From assembly GCF_003312425.1 (NCBI RefSeq), contig NZ_QNUX01000001.1, forward strand, positions 62,001 to 126,000: a stretch of DNA of 64,000 bases, in the 5' to 3' direction. The notes below the pieces were generated by a model. That model ran no database searches. It was given only the letters and a program-made list of their open reading frames with translations, and was not told the DNA's origin. Position numbers and translations under genes: made by a program. Positions 54,273 through 61,822 of this stretch are shown here, one piece after another. The number at the start of each line of letters is the position of its first letter. The first letter of the stretch is position 1. Origin of the DNA: Flavobacterium psychrolimnae (lineage in GTDB: Bacteria; Bacteroidota; Bacteroidia; Flavobacteriales; Flavobacteriaceae).

Positions 54273-55271
54273 ATGAATACTTTATATCTGGATAGTATTG
54301 GGTTTCTAATTGCAACAGCGATAATCGTAACAACTGGTTCAAAACTTTCCAAATATGGAGATATAATGGCTGATATGCTGGGCTGGGGAAAAATGTTTAT
54401 GGGTCTTATCCTGATGGCATCTGTAACTTCTATGCCTGAACTGATGAACGGAATAAGCGCTGTAGGTATTCTGGATGCTCCTGACCTTGCCGTTGGCGAT
54501 ATTGTGGGAAGTTGCGCTTTCAACATCCTTATTATTTCCATTATGGATTTTTTTTACGATCATAAAAAACCATTAACATCCGTTGCACAACCGGGCCATA
54601 TAATTGCGGCCTCTTTTGGAATCATACTGTTATGCTTAGTTGCTTTTGCTATTTTGATGCCTAATTTTTTTGGAACTATTCTTTGGATTGGAGAATTCAG
54701 TATTCTATTTCTGATATTTTACCTCGTAGCCATTCGGGTTATTTTCCTTTATGACAAAAAAGAAAATAATCATCGTGAAGCACGAAAAGATACTTACACT
54801 TTAACCTTAAAACAAGTGGTTCTCCGTTATGCTTTGAACGCGGTCATTTTGATGGGTGCTGCTATGCTATTGCCATATTTTGGAGAACACCTTGCTGAAG
54901 CCAGCGGGTTGGGACAAAGTTTCTTTGGTACATTATTCATCGCGGCTTCCACGTCACTTCCAGAAGTAGTCGTGTCTATTGCCGCCATCCGCATGGGAAC
55001 TATTGACTTGGCGATTGGTAATATTTTTGGAAGTAATATTTTTAACATTGCCATTCTTGCCCTTGATGATATACTGTATACCAAAGGACCCATTTTTCAA
55101 TTTACAAGTCCCAATCATATTATTCCCGTCCTTGGCACCATTATTATTACAGCAATAGGAATTATCGGAATTGTTTTCAAAGAAGAAAAAAAATGGAAAC
55201 TCGCCATTGATACTGCATTAATTGCTGTAGTTTACGTACTTATGATGGGGCTTTTATATTACAAAAAATAA
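54273..55271 (+). CDS. Sodium/calcium exchanger-family protein
   Basis: From ATG 54273 the 332-residue protein has about ten transmembrane helices in two inverted repeats. The alpha-repeat motifs are GLILMASVTSMPELMNGI (repeat 1) and GTLFIAASTSLPEVVVSI (repeat 2), each ending in the typical SxPE. A TTG at 54264 would add three residues. It should exchange Ca2+ against Na+ or H+ across the inner membrane. It lies 11 bases before a Ca2+-type P-ATPase gene, so both probably act in calcium export. Confidence 0.9.
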   Translation: MNTLYLDSIGFLIATAIIVTTGSKLSKYGDIMADMLGWGKMFMGLILMASVTSMPELMNGISAVGILDAPDLAVGDIVGSCAFNILIISIMDFFYDHKKPLTSVAQPGHIIAASFGIILLCLVAFAILMPNFFGTILWIGEFSILFLIFYLVAIRVIFLYDKKENNHREARKDTYTLTLKQVVLRYALNAVILMGAAMLLPYFGEHLAEASGLGQSFFGTLFIAASTSLPEVVVSIAAIRMGTIDLAIGNIFGSNIFNIAILALDDILYTKGPIFQFTSPNHIIPVLGTIIITAIGIIGIVFKEEKKWKLAIDTALIAVVYVLMMGLLYYKK

Positions 55272-55282
55272 AAAATAAAGCG

Positions 55283-57874
55283 ATGAACTGGCATTTACTC
55301 CCACTTTCCGAAATTACCCAGTTGTTGCAAACAACTCCAAACGGTATTGATGAAATTACAGTATCAGAACGTGTGTGCGAACATGGAAAAAATGAAATTG
55401 AAGACACGAAAAAGAAAAGTATTTTACAAATGATCCTTTCTCAGTTATCTGATTTCATGATTCTGATTCTGATCGCGGCCGCAATAATTTCGGGAATAAT
55501 AGGCGATGTAACGGACACGATTATTATTCTTGCTATCATTATTATCAATGCCATTGTGGGATTCATTCAAGAATATCGAGCCGAAAAAGCGATGGAAGCA
55601 TTGAAAAATATGGTTGCAAACCATGCGCGCATTGTGCGCGAAGGAAAAATGATTGACATTCCGGCTTCGGATCTTGTTCCTGGCGATGTTGTAGTTCTAG
55701 AAGCTGGAAATGTTATTCCTGCAGATATTCGTTTTTTTGAAACCCATCAAATAAAAGTGGACGAATCAGCACTTACCGGGGAATCCAACAATGTAGAAAA
55801 AAATACAGAGGAACTTCCAGAAGGAAATTATGCTCTAGGCGACCAAACCAATATGGGCTACAAAGGTACTTCGATTACAAACGGAAGAGCACTTGGTTAT
55901 GTTGTGGCCACAGGAATGCATACTGAACTGGGACATATCGCTAAAATGATTCAAACGGATGAAACTACAACACCGCTGCAAAAAAGATTAGCTGCTTTTG
56001 GCAAACGTTTGTCCGCTGTTATTCTAATCATCTGCACTGTCATTTTCTTTATCGGATGGCTGCGGGGAGAATCTGTAATGACGATGTTGATTACTTCCAT
56101 TTCTCTTGCTGTTGCTGCAATTCCTGAGGCTTTACCAGCATTAGTGACTATCGCTTTGGCTTTTGGTGCCAAGAAATTAGCCAAAAACAATGCGCTTATT
56201 CGCAAATTACCCGCTGTAGAAACACTGGGTTCCGTAACCTATATCTGTTCTGATAAAACAGGAACTCTCACGCTGAATAAAATGACTGTACAGGAAATTT
56301 TTGAAACTTCAGATACAAAATACAATACCGCTTTTGAAGAAAAAAACCGATTACTTCACGCCATAGCTTTAAATAACGATGTCTCAAAAGGCGAAAACGG
56401 AAAATGGTTGGGAGATTCAACTGAAGTGGCATTGGTGCAATACGCTTTCGATAAAAATTTAAACCGCGCTGATTTAGAAGTTTCATTTCCCCGAATAGCA
56501 GAATTGCCTTTTGATTCCAAAAGAAAATGCATGACAACCCTGCATCATAGTAAAAATACTGATAATGAAGTGATTGTCATTACAAAAGGAGCAGTCGATG
56601 TCCTATTCCATAAACTGAGTGCCGAGCAGCAATCACATATTCCAGAATTGGAACGTAAAGTCAATGAAATGGCAGAAAAAGGCTATCGAGTTTTAGGATA
56701 TGCCATGAGAACACTTTCTTCTTTACCTGAAAATTTAGATTCAGAAACAATTGAAACAGAACTTACACTTATTGGTTTTGTTGGGATGATTGATCCGCCA
56801 CGCGAGGAAGCAAAACAAGCGGTTTCGGAATGCAAAGAAGCAGGTATTATTCCAGTGATGATTACCGGCGATCATAAACTCACCGCAAAAGCCATTGCCG
56901 AAAAACTAGGAATAATTTCTTCCGAGGAAGATATGGTGCTGACGGGTTCTAAATTATCCGCATTAACACAAACAGAATTTGTGGAAATTGTGGAGAAAGT
57001 TCGCGTGTATGCCCGTGTCAATCCCGAACAGAAATTAAGAATCATTAATGCGTTACAATCTAAAAATCATTTTGTGGCCATGACTGGAGACGGTGTGAAT
57101 GATGCACCAGCACTAAAAAACGCTGATATTGGTATCGCTATGGGAATCAACGGTACTGAAGTTTCTAAAGAAGCGTCGCACCTGATTTTGCTCGATGATA
57201 ATTTTGCTACCATAATAGTTGCAGTCAAACACGGCAGAAAAATATTCGATAATATTCTGAAATTTATTAAGTACATCATGACCGGAAATTCAGGCGAAAT
57301 CTGGGCGATATTTTTGGCGCCGTTTTTTGGTTTACCCATTCCGTTATTAGCCATTCATATTCTTTGGATCAATCTGGTAACAGATGGTTTACCCGGATTA
57401 GCCTTGGCCTCCGAGCCATCAGAAATAAATATTATGAAACGCCCCCCTAGAAACCCTATTGAAAGTATTTTTTCAAATGGTATGGCGGTTCACATTCTGT
57501 GGGTTGGATTTTTAATGGGTGTCGTCACAATTGGGATGCAGGCTTATGCCATACATGTAGCAAACTCACATTGGCAAACGATGGCTTTTACGGTGCTGTG
57601 CTTCAGTCAATTGGGACATGTAATGGTGATACGTTCCGGACAAGATTCAATTTTTAAAATTGGTTTTTTCTCCAATAAATCCATGGTTGGCGCTTTATTA
57701 ATAACAGTCTCGCTACAACTTATGATTGTTTACCTGCCTTTCTTTAATGGAATTTTCAAAACACAACCACTTACTTTATATGAGTTGCTTTTGACTTTTG
57801 CGGTATCAAGTATTGTTTTTTGGGCGGTAGAAATAGAGAAGTGGATTAAAAACAGAAAAAAACAAGACAAGTAG
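55283..57874 (+). CDS. P-type Ca2+-transporting ATPase (PMCA/SERCA-like)
   Basis: The 863-residue ATPase has the TGES motif (ALTGESNNVE), the PEALPALVT helix, phosphorylation site CSDKTGTLT, the nucleotide-binding part with KGAVDVL and the TGDGVNDAPALKNADIGIAMG hinge region (shortened). N- and C-terminal helices match the cation-transport P2 type with about ten membrane segments. The helix-4 PEALP and helix-6 NLVTDGLPG motifs are typical of Ca2+ pumps. Together with the exchanger upstream, it forms a two-gene calcium export unit, with 11 bases between the genes. Confidence 0.93.
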   Translation: MNWHLLPLSEITQLLQTTPNGIDEITVSERVCEHGKNEIEDTKKKSILQMILSQLSDFMILILIAAAIISGIIGDVTDTIIILAIIIINAIVGFIQEYRAEKAMEALKNMVANHARIVREGKMIDIPASDLVPGDVVVLEAGNVIPADIRFFETHQIKVDESALTGESNNVEKNTEELPEGNYALGDQTNMGYKGTSITNGRALGYVVATGMHTELGHIAKMIQTDETTTPLQKRLAAFGKRLSAVILIICTVIFFIGWLRGESVMTMLITSISLAVAAIPEALPALVTIALAFGAKKLAKNNALIRKLPAVETLGSVTYICSDKTGTLTLNKMTVQEIFETSDTKYNTAFEEKNRLLHAIALNNDVSKGENGKWLGDSTEVALVQYAFDKNLNRADLEVSFPRIAELPFDSKRKCMTTLHHSKNTDNEVIVITKGAVDVLFHKLSAEQQSHIPELERKVNEMAEKGYRVLGYAMRTLSSLPENLDSETIETELTLIGFVGMIDPPREEAKQAVSECKEAGIIPVMITGDHKLTAKAIAEKLGIISSEEDMVLTGSKLSALTQTEFVEIVEKVRVYARVNPEQKLRIINALQSKNHFVAMTGDGVNDAPALKNADIGIAMGINGTEVSKEASHLILLDDNFATIIVAVKHGRKIFDNILKFIKYIMTGNSGEIWAIFLAPFFGLPIPLLAIHILWINLVTDGLPGLALASEPSEINIMKRPPRNPIESIFSNGMAVHILWVGFLMGVVTIGMQAYAIHVANSHWQTMAFTVLCFSQLGHVMVIRSGQDSIFKIGFFSNKSMVGALLITVSLQLMIVYLPFFNGIFKTQPLTLYELLLTFAVSSIVFWAVEIEKWIKNRKKQDK

Positions 57875-58135
57875 AAGCATAAAAAATAAATGTAAGATTC
57901 ACCATATATCCATAATTAATAATACAATCTTACTAAATCTCAGTTTTATTCTCCTTTCTTTTTTATCAAAAATTACTTCTTCAGGTTCAATTTTACAATG
58001 AGAATTATTCCCCCAAATACAAATAACGATTGTAAAAATGCTGTTATTTTTTAAAATTGATATTTTCTCGACAAAACCCTCAATATAATAGGCAAACAAC
58101 ACTTTTAATAGCACTGATAATCAGATAAATAACTA
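57875..58135. other. Intergenic gap before the Mla-type operon
   Basis: I find no supported gene. A 71-codon frame on the minus strand (57899-58114) lacks protein-like features. The Mla-type operon's -7 box begins at 58136. Confidence 0.35.
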
Positions 58136-58143
58136 TATATTTG
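58136..58143 (+). promoter_or_regulatory. -7 box for the Mla-type operon
   Basis: TATATTTG fits TAnnTTTG, 37 bases before the ATG at 58181. Confidence 0.5.
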
Positions 58144-58180
58144 AGTAGCTGTTTTCTGTTAAAAACTAATTCATTTGCTT

Positions 58181-58963
58181 ATGGATACATTTTCAAAAAT
58201 AAGGGAATTATTCAAAGCTTTTTTACTCGAAATTGGCGAACTCTCCTACTTTGCTGGCCGTTTTTTTCAAGAAACTTTCAAACGTCCCATGGAGTTCAAA
58301 GAGTTTTTGCGACAATGTTTTAATATGGGAAATCGTTCCTTGCTTTTGGTTGCGGTCACGGGATTTATTATTGGATTGGTATTCACTTTGCAATCGCGTC
58401 CTACACTGCAGGAATTTGGCGCTGTTTCCTGGATGCCATCAATGGTTAGTATTTCACTGATTCGAGAAATTGGTCCTATTATAACGGCATTGATTTGTGC
58501 AGGACGAATTGGTTCTGGTATTGGTGCTGAATTAGGTTCGATGCGAGTTACGGAACAAATTGATGCCATGGAAGTTTCCGGCACTAATCCGTTCAAATAT
58601 TTAGTGGTAACCCGAGTTTTGGCCACCACTTTTATGTTACCCGTTTTAGTTTTTTTTGGCGATGCTATTGCAATATTTGGTTCTTTTCTGGTCGAAAATA
58701 TCAAAGGAAATGTCTCTTTTTTATTGTATTACAACAAGGTTTTTGATGCTTTGGAATTTGGTGATTTGATACCCGCAACCATCAAAACATTCTTTTTTGG
58801 CTTTGCCATCGGATTAGTAGGTTGTTTCAAAGGATATTATTGCAAAAAAGGGACAGCTGGTGTGGGATTAGCAGCTAATTCTGCGGTGGTTTTCACGTCG
58901 ATGTTGCTGTTTATTATTGATTTTATTGCTGTTTTTGTTACTGATATATTTTATGATTTATAA
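58181..58963 (+). CDS. MlaE-family ABC permease
   Basis: From ATG 58181 the 260-residue protein is a MlaE-type permease with about five helices. The typical RPTLQEFGAVSWMPSMVS, REIGPIITALICAGRIGSGIGAELG (shortened) and EQIDAMEVSGTNPFKYLV motifs are present. It forms the inner-membrane core of a lipid transport system with the next two genes. A TTG at 58175 would add two residues. The next gene starts 5 bases later. Its substrate in Bacteroidota, probably phospholipid, is inferred from Mla. Confidence 0.92.
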   Translation: MDTFSKIRELFKAFLLEIGELSYFAGRFFQETFKRPMEFKEFLRQCFNMGNRSLLLVAVTGFIIGLVFTLQSRPTLQEFGAVSWMPSMVSISLIREIGPIITALICAGRIGSGIGAELGSMRVTEQIDAMEVSGTNPFKYLVVTRVLATTFMLPVLVFFGDAIAIFGSFLVENIKGNVSFLLYYNKVFDALEFGDLIPATIKTFFFGFAIGLVGCFKGYYCKKGTAGVGLAANSAVVFTSMLLFIIDFIAVFVTDIFYDL

Positions 58964-58968
58964 CGATT

Positions 58969-59721
58969 ATGAGTATCCCTACACCCAATCAAAACCGAAT
59001 TATAGAAATCAAAGACTTGCGAAAAAGTTATGGTGACAATCATGTTTTAGATGGTTTTAATATGGTGCTCAATGAAGGTGAAAATCTGGTGATTATGGGG
59101 AAATCCGGTTCCGGAAAATCAGTGATGATCAAATGCTTGATTGGACTAGAGCAGCCGGACAGCGGTTCTATCATTGTGATGGGAAAAGACATTAGTGAAC
59201 TCGACCGCGAAGAACTGGACGATTTACGGACAGAAGTTGGGTTCCTTTTTCAGGGAAGCGCGCTCTATGATTCCATGACCGTCAGGGAAAATCTGGAGTT
59301 TCCGTTGCGTCGTCATAAAAAAAAGTTTGGAGTCATTAAAGATACCACACCATTAGTGATGGAGGCTTTGGAAAACGTAGGATTGGCTCAAACCATTAAT
59401 TTAATGCCCGAAGAATTATCGGGTGGAATGAAACGCCGCATTGCTTTGGCCAGAACATTGATTCTGCAACCCAAAATAATTTTGTATGACGAACCTACAA
59501 CAGGATTAGATCCCATTACTGCAAAAGAAATTTTGCTCTTGATGATGACTATCCAACAAAAATACAACACCTCCGCAATAATTATTACGCACGATGTGGA
59601 TTGCGCGAGAGTGATTTCGAACCGAATGATTTTATTGGTTGACGGCATCAATTATATCGAAGGTACTTTTGAGGAATTATCCGTCTCAACTGATCCAAAA
59701 GTGCAAGCTTTTTTTAAATAA
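58969..59721 (+). CDS. MlaF-like ABC ATPase
   Basis: The 250-residue ATPase has Walker A GKSGSGKS, Q-loop FLFQGSALYDSMTV, signature LSGGMKRRIALART (the LSGGM variant of MlaF-type ATPases) and Walker B IILYDEPTTGLDP. It lies between the permease and MCE genes, so it powers the same lipid transporter. The C-terminus ends KVQAFFK, the usual position for this family. Confidence 0.94.
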   Translation: MSIPTPNQNRIIEIKDLRKSYGDNHVLDGFNMVLNEGENLVIMGKSGSGKSVMIKCLIGLEQPDSGSIIVMGKDISELDREELDDLRTEVGFLFQGSALYDSMTVRENLEFPLRRHKKKFGVIKDTTPLVMEALENVGLAQTINLMPEELSGGMKRRIALARTLILQPKIILYDEPTTGLDPITAKEILLLMMTIQQKYNTSAIIITHDVDCARVISNRMILLVDGINYIEGTFEELSVSTDPKVQAFFK

Positions 59722-59730
59722 GAATAAAAA

Positions 59731-60717
59731 ATGGAAAAAACGACATCACAAAAATTGCGTCTTGGACTTTTTGTAATAATCGGGTTATCGCTGTTTATAC
59801 TCGCAGTGTATTTCATTGGCGATAAACAACAAATGTTTGGAAAAACCAATCAGTTATCAGCGGTTTTTAATAATGTTAGCGGCCTGCAACTTGGAAACAA
59901 TGTACGCTATTCTGGAATAAATGTGGGAACGGTTAGCAGCATTACGATGATTAATGACACGGCAATAAAAGTCAATATGCTGATTGACAAGACCATTTTC
60001 CCGCATATCAGGAAAAATGCAATTGCCACAATAGGTTCTGATGGTTTGGTAGGCAATATGATTATTAATATTATTCCTGGGAAGGACAAAGCAACCTCAA
60101 TATCGCCAGGAGATGAAATTCGTACGTTAAACCGCATTCGCACTGATGATATGCTGAATACCCTTGGCAAAACCAATAAAAATGCAGCTCTACTGACATC
60201 AGATTTACTTAAAATCACGAATGAAATCAATCAGGGAACTGGAACCGTGGGCTTGTTAATTAAAGATTCTAACTTGGCAAATGATTTGAAACAAACCATT
60301 CATTATTTGAAAATTACAGGACAAGGAAGTTCAGAATCAATCATAAAAATAAACCGACTTATTTCTTCATTAGAAAATAAAGACAATGTGATTGGTGTTT
60401 TAAAAGATACGGCTGTTGCTAATAATCTTAAAAAAATAGTACTGAATTTAAAGCAAACCAGTACACAAATAGATAACGTTGTAAACAACCTCGATACTAC
60501 AATTGTAAATATAAAAAACGGTAAAGGAGCAGTAAATTATCTTTCGAATGACCCTGAATTAGTTCAAAAAATAGATTCAACGATGACAAATGTTAACGAG
60601 GCGAGTTTGCGTTTGAATGAAAATCTAGAAGCTTTGAAACATAATTTTTTACTACGGGGATATTTTAGAAAACAGGAAAAAGCCAAATTGAAAGAAGAAA
60701 AGAAAGCGGAAGAATAA
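59731..60717 (+). CDS. MlaD-like MCE-domain protein
   Basis: The 328-residue protein has an N-terminal transmembrane helix (about 10-29), one MCE domain (about 38-120; FNNVSGLQLGNNVRYSGINVGTV, trimmed) and a long helical, coiled-coil-like tail. MCE proteins form the lipid-binding ring that crosses the periplasm. The lysine-rich C-terminus (KAKLKEEKKAEE) is probably disordered. It completes the three-gene permease/ATPase/MCE operon. MlaA, MlaB and MlaC counterparts are not seen here. Confidence 0.9.
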   Translation: MEKTTSQKLRLGLFVIIGLSLFILAVYFIGDKQQMFGKTNQLSAVFNNVSGLQLGNNVRYSGINVGTVSSITMINDTAIKVNMLIDKTIFPHIRKNAIATIGSDGLVGNMIINIIPGKDKATSISPGDEIRTLNRIRTDDMLNTLGKTNKNAALLTSDLLKITNEINQGTGTVGLLIKDSNLANDLKQTIHYLKITGQGSSESIIKINRLISSLENKDNVIGVLKDTAVANNLKKIVLNLKQTSTQIDNVVNNLDTTIVNIKNGKGAVNYLSNDPELVQKIDSTMTNVNEASLRLNENLEALKHNFLLRGYFRKQEKAKLKEEKKAEE

Positions 60718-60773
60718 AAATAGTTTTTTGGAAATTCATTTGAATTTAAAACCATATAAAAGACGATTGTATC

Positions 60774-61811
60774 ATGGTTACAATAGAAAAATTAGGAATA
60801 ATTTTAGGTCCAACTGACAAGCAATTTGAAAATAACGGCGTGTTCAATCCCGGGATTTATCAGGAAGGAAATACGATTCATATTTTATATCGAGCAGTGG
60901 AACACGGAAATTATTCGACCATTGGTTATGCCAAGATGGATGGACCAACAAAGGTAATTGAACGTCATGAAAAACCCTTGATTGCCAGAGATTTTGACTA
61001 TGAAAAACATGGTGTGGAAGATGCCCGAGTTGTCAAAATTGAAGACACTTATTACGTTACCTACACAGCCTATGATGGAGTCAATGCTATGGGAGCCCTT
61101 GCCACTTCAAAGGATTTAATTCATTTTGAAAAACACGGTATCATAACGCCGCATGTTAATTATCAAGAATATGAAAATTTTGTAAACTACTGTGACAGCA
61201 ATAAACTGAATCCAAAATACCATCAATATTACAATCTTTTTGCGCAAATAGGATTGGTTGCTGATGAATTCAGGTTGCTTCGGGATAAAGATGTGGTATT
61301 GTTTCCAAGGAAAATAAACGGAAAGTTCATGCTATTACATAGGATTTGGCCAGGAATTCAGATTGCGGAATTTACCGATTTCAAGGATTTAACGGAGTCA
61401 TTTTGGAAAGAATATCTCATTAATTTGGTGGATCATATTGTACTGGATCCCAAAGATGTATATGAAGTCAATTACATTGGCGCTGGCGGTCCACCTATAG
61501 AGACTGAAGATGGCTGGTTGCTGATTTACCATGGCGTACAAGAAACGATAAAGGGGAAAATATATCATGCCAAAGCCGCATTATTACAATTAGATAATCC
61601 GAAAATTGAGATTGCCAGATTGCCATTTCCGCTGTTTTCACCTACAAAGCAATGGGAAATTGAGGGAGAAGTGAGTAATATTGTCTTTCCATCGGGACAT
61701 GCGCTATTTGGCAACGATCTTTATATATACTACGGCGTAGCCGATAAACATATTGCTGTTGCAAAAATAAATCTCAACGAATTGCTTCTCGAATTGAGAA
61801 AACAACCTTAA
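60774..61811 (+). CDS. Glycoside hydrolase family 130-type enzyme
   Basis: The 345-residue five-bladed beta-propeller enzyme belongs to GH130 (mannoside phosphorylases or hydrolases). The key HGVEDARVVKIEDTYYVTYT (shortened) holds the catalytic aspartate-bearing ED segment, and FEKHG and AGGPPIETEDGW are further family segments. The enzyme would act on beta-mannosides, probably in the cytoplasm since there is no signal peptide. It is followed after 11 bases by a glycosyltransferase, so the two form an operon. Confidence 0.88.
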   Translation: MVTIEKLGIILGPTDKQFENNGVFNPGIYQEGNTIHILYRAVEHGNYSTIGYAKMDGPTKVIERHEKPLIARDFDYEKHGVEDARVVKIEDTYYVTYTAYDGVNAMGALATSKDLIHFEKHGIITPHVNYQEYENFVNYCDSNKLNPKYHQYYNLFAQIGLVADEFRLLRDKDVVLFPRKINGKFMLLHRIWPGIQIAEFTDFKDLTESFWKEYLINLVDHIVLDPKDVYEVNYIGAGGPPIETEDGWLLIYHGVQETIKGKIYHAKAALLQLDNPKIEIARLPFPLFSPTKQWEIEGEVSNIVFPSGHALFGNDLYIYYGVADKHIAVAKINLNELLLELRKQP

Positions 61812-61822
61812 AAAATAAAGCT

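Noticed and set aside
57899..58114. 71-codon minus-strand frame
   Set aside because: No promoter, no domain and composition typical of AT-rich intergenic DNA.
58267..58704. 145-codon antisense frame within the MlaE-type permease gene
   Set aside because: It mirrors conserved permease codons and has no recognisable features.
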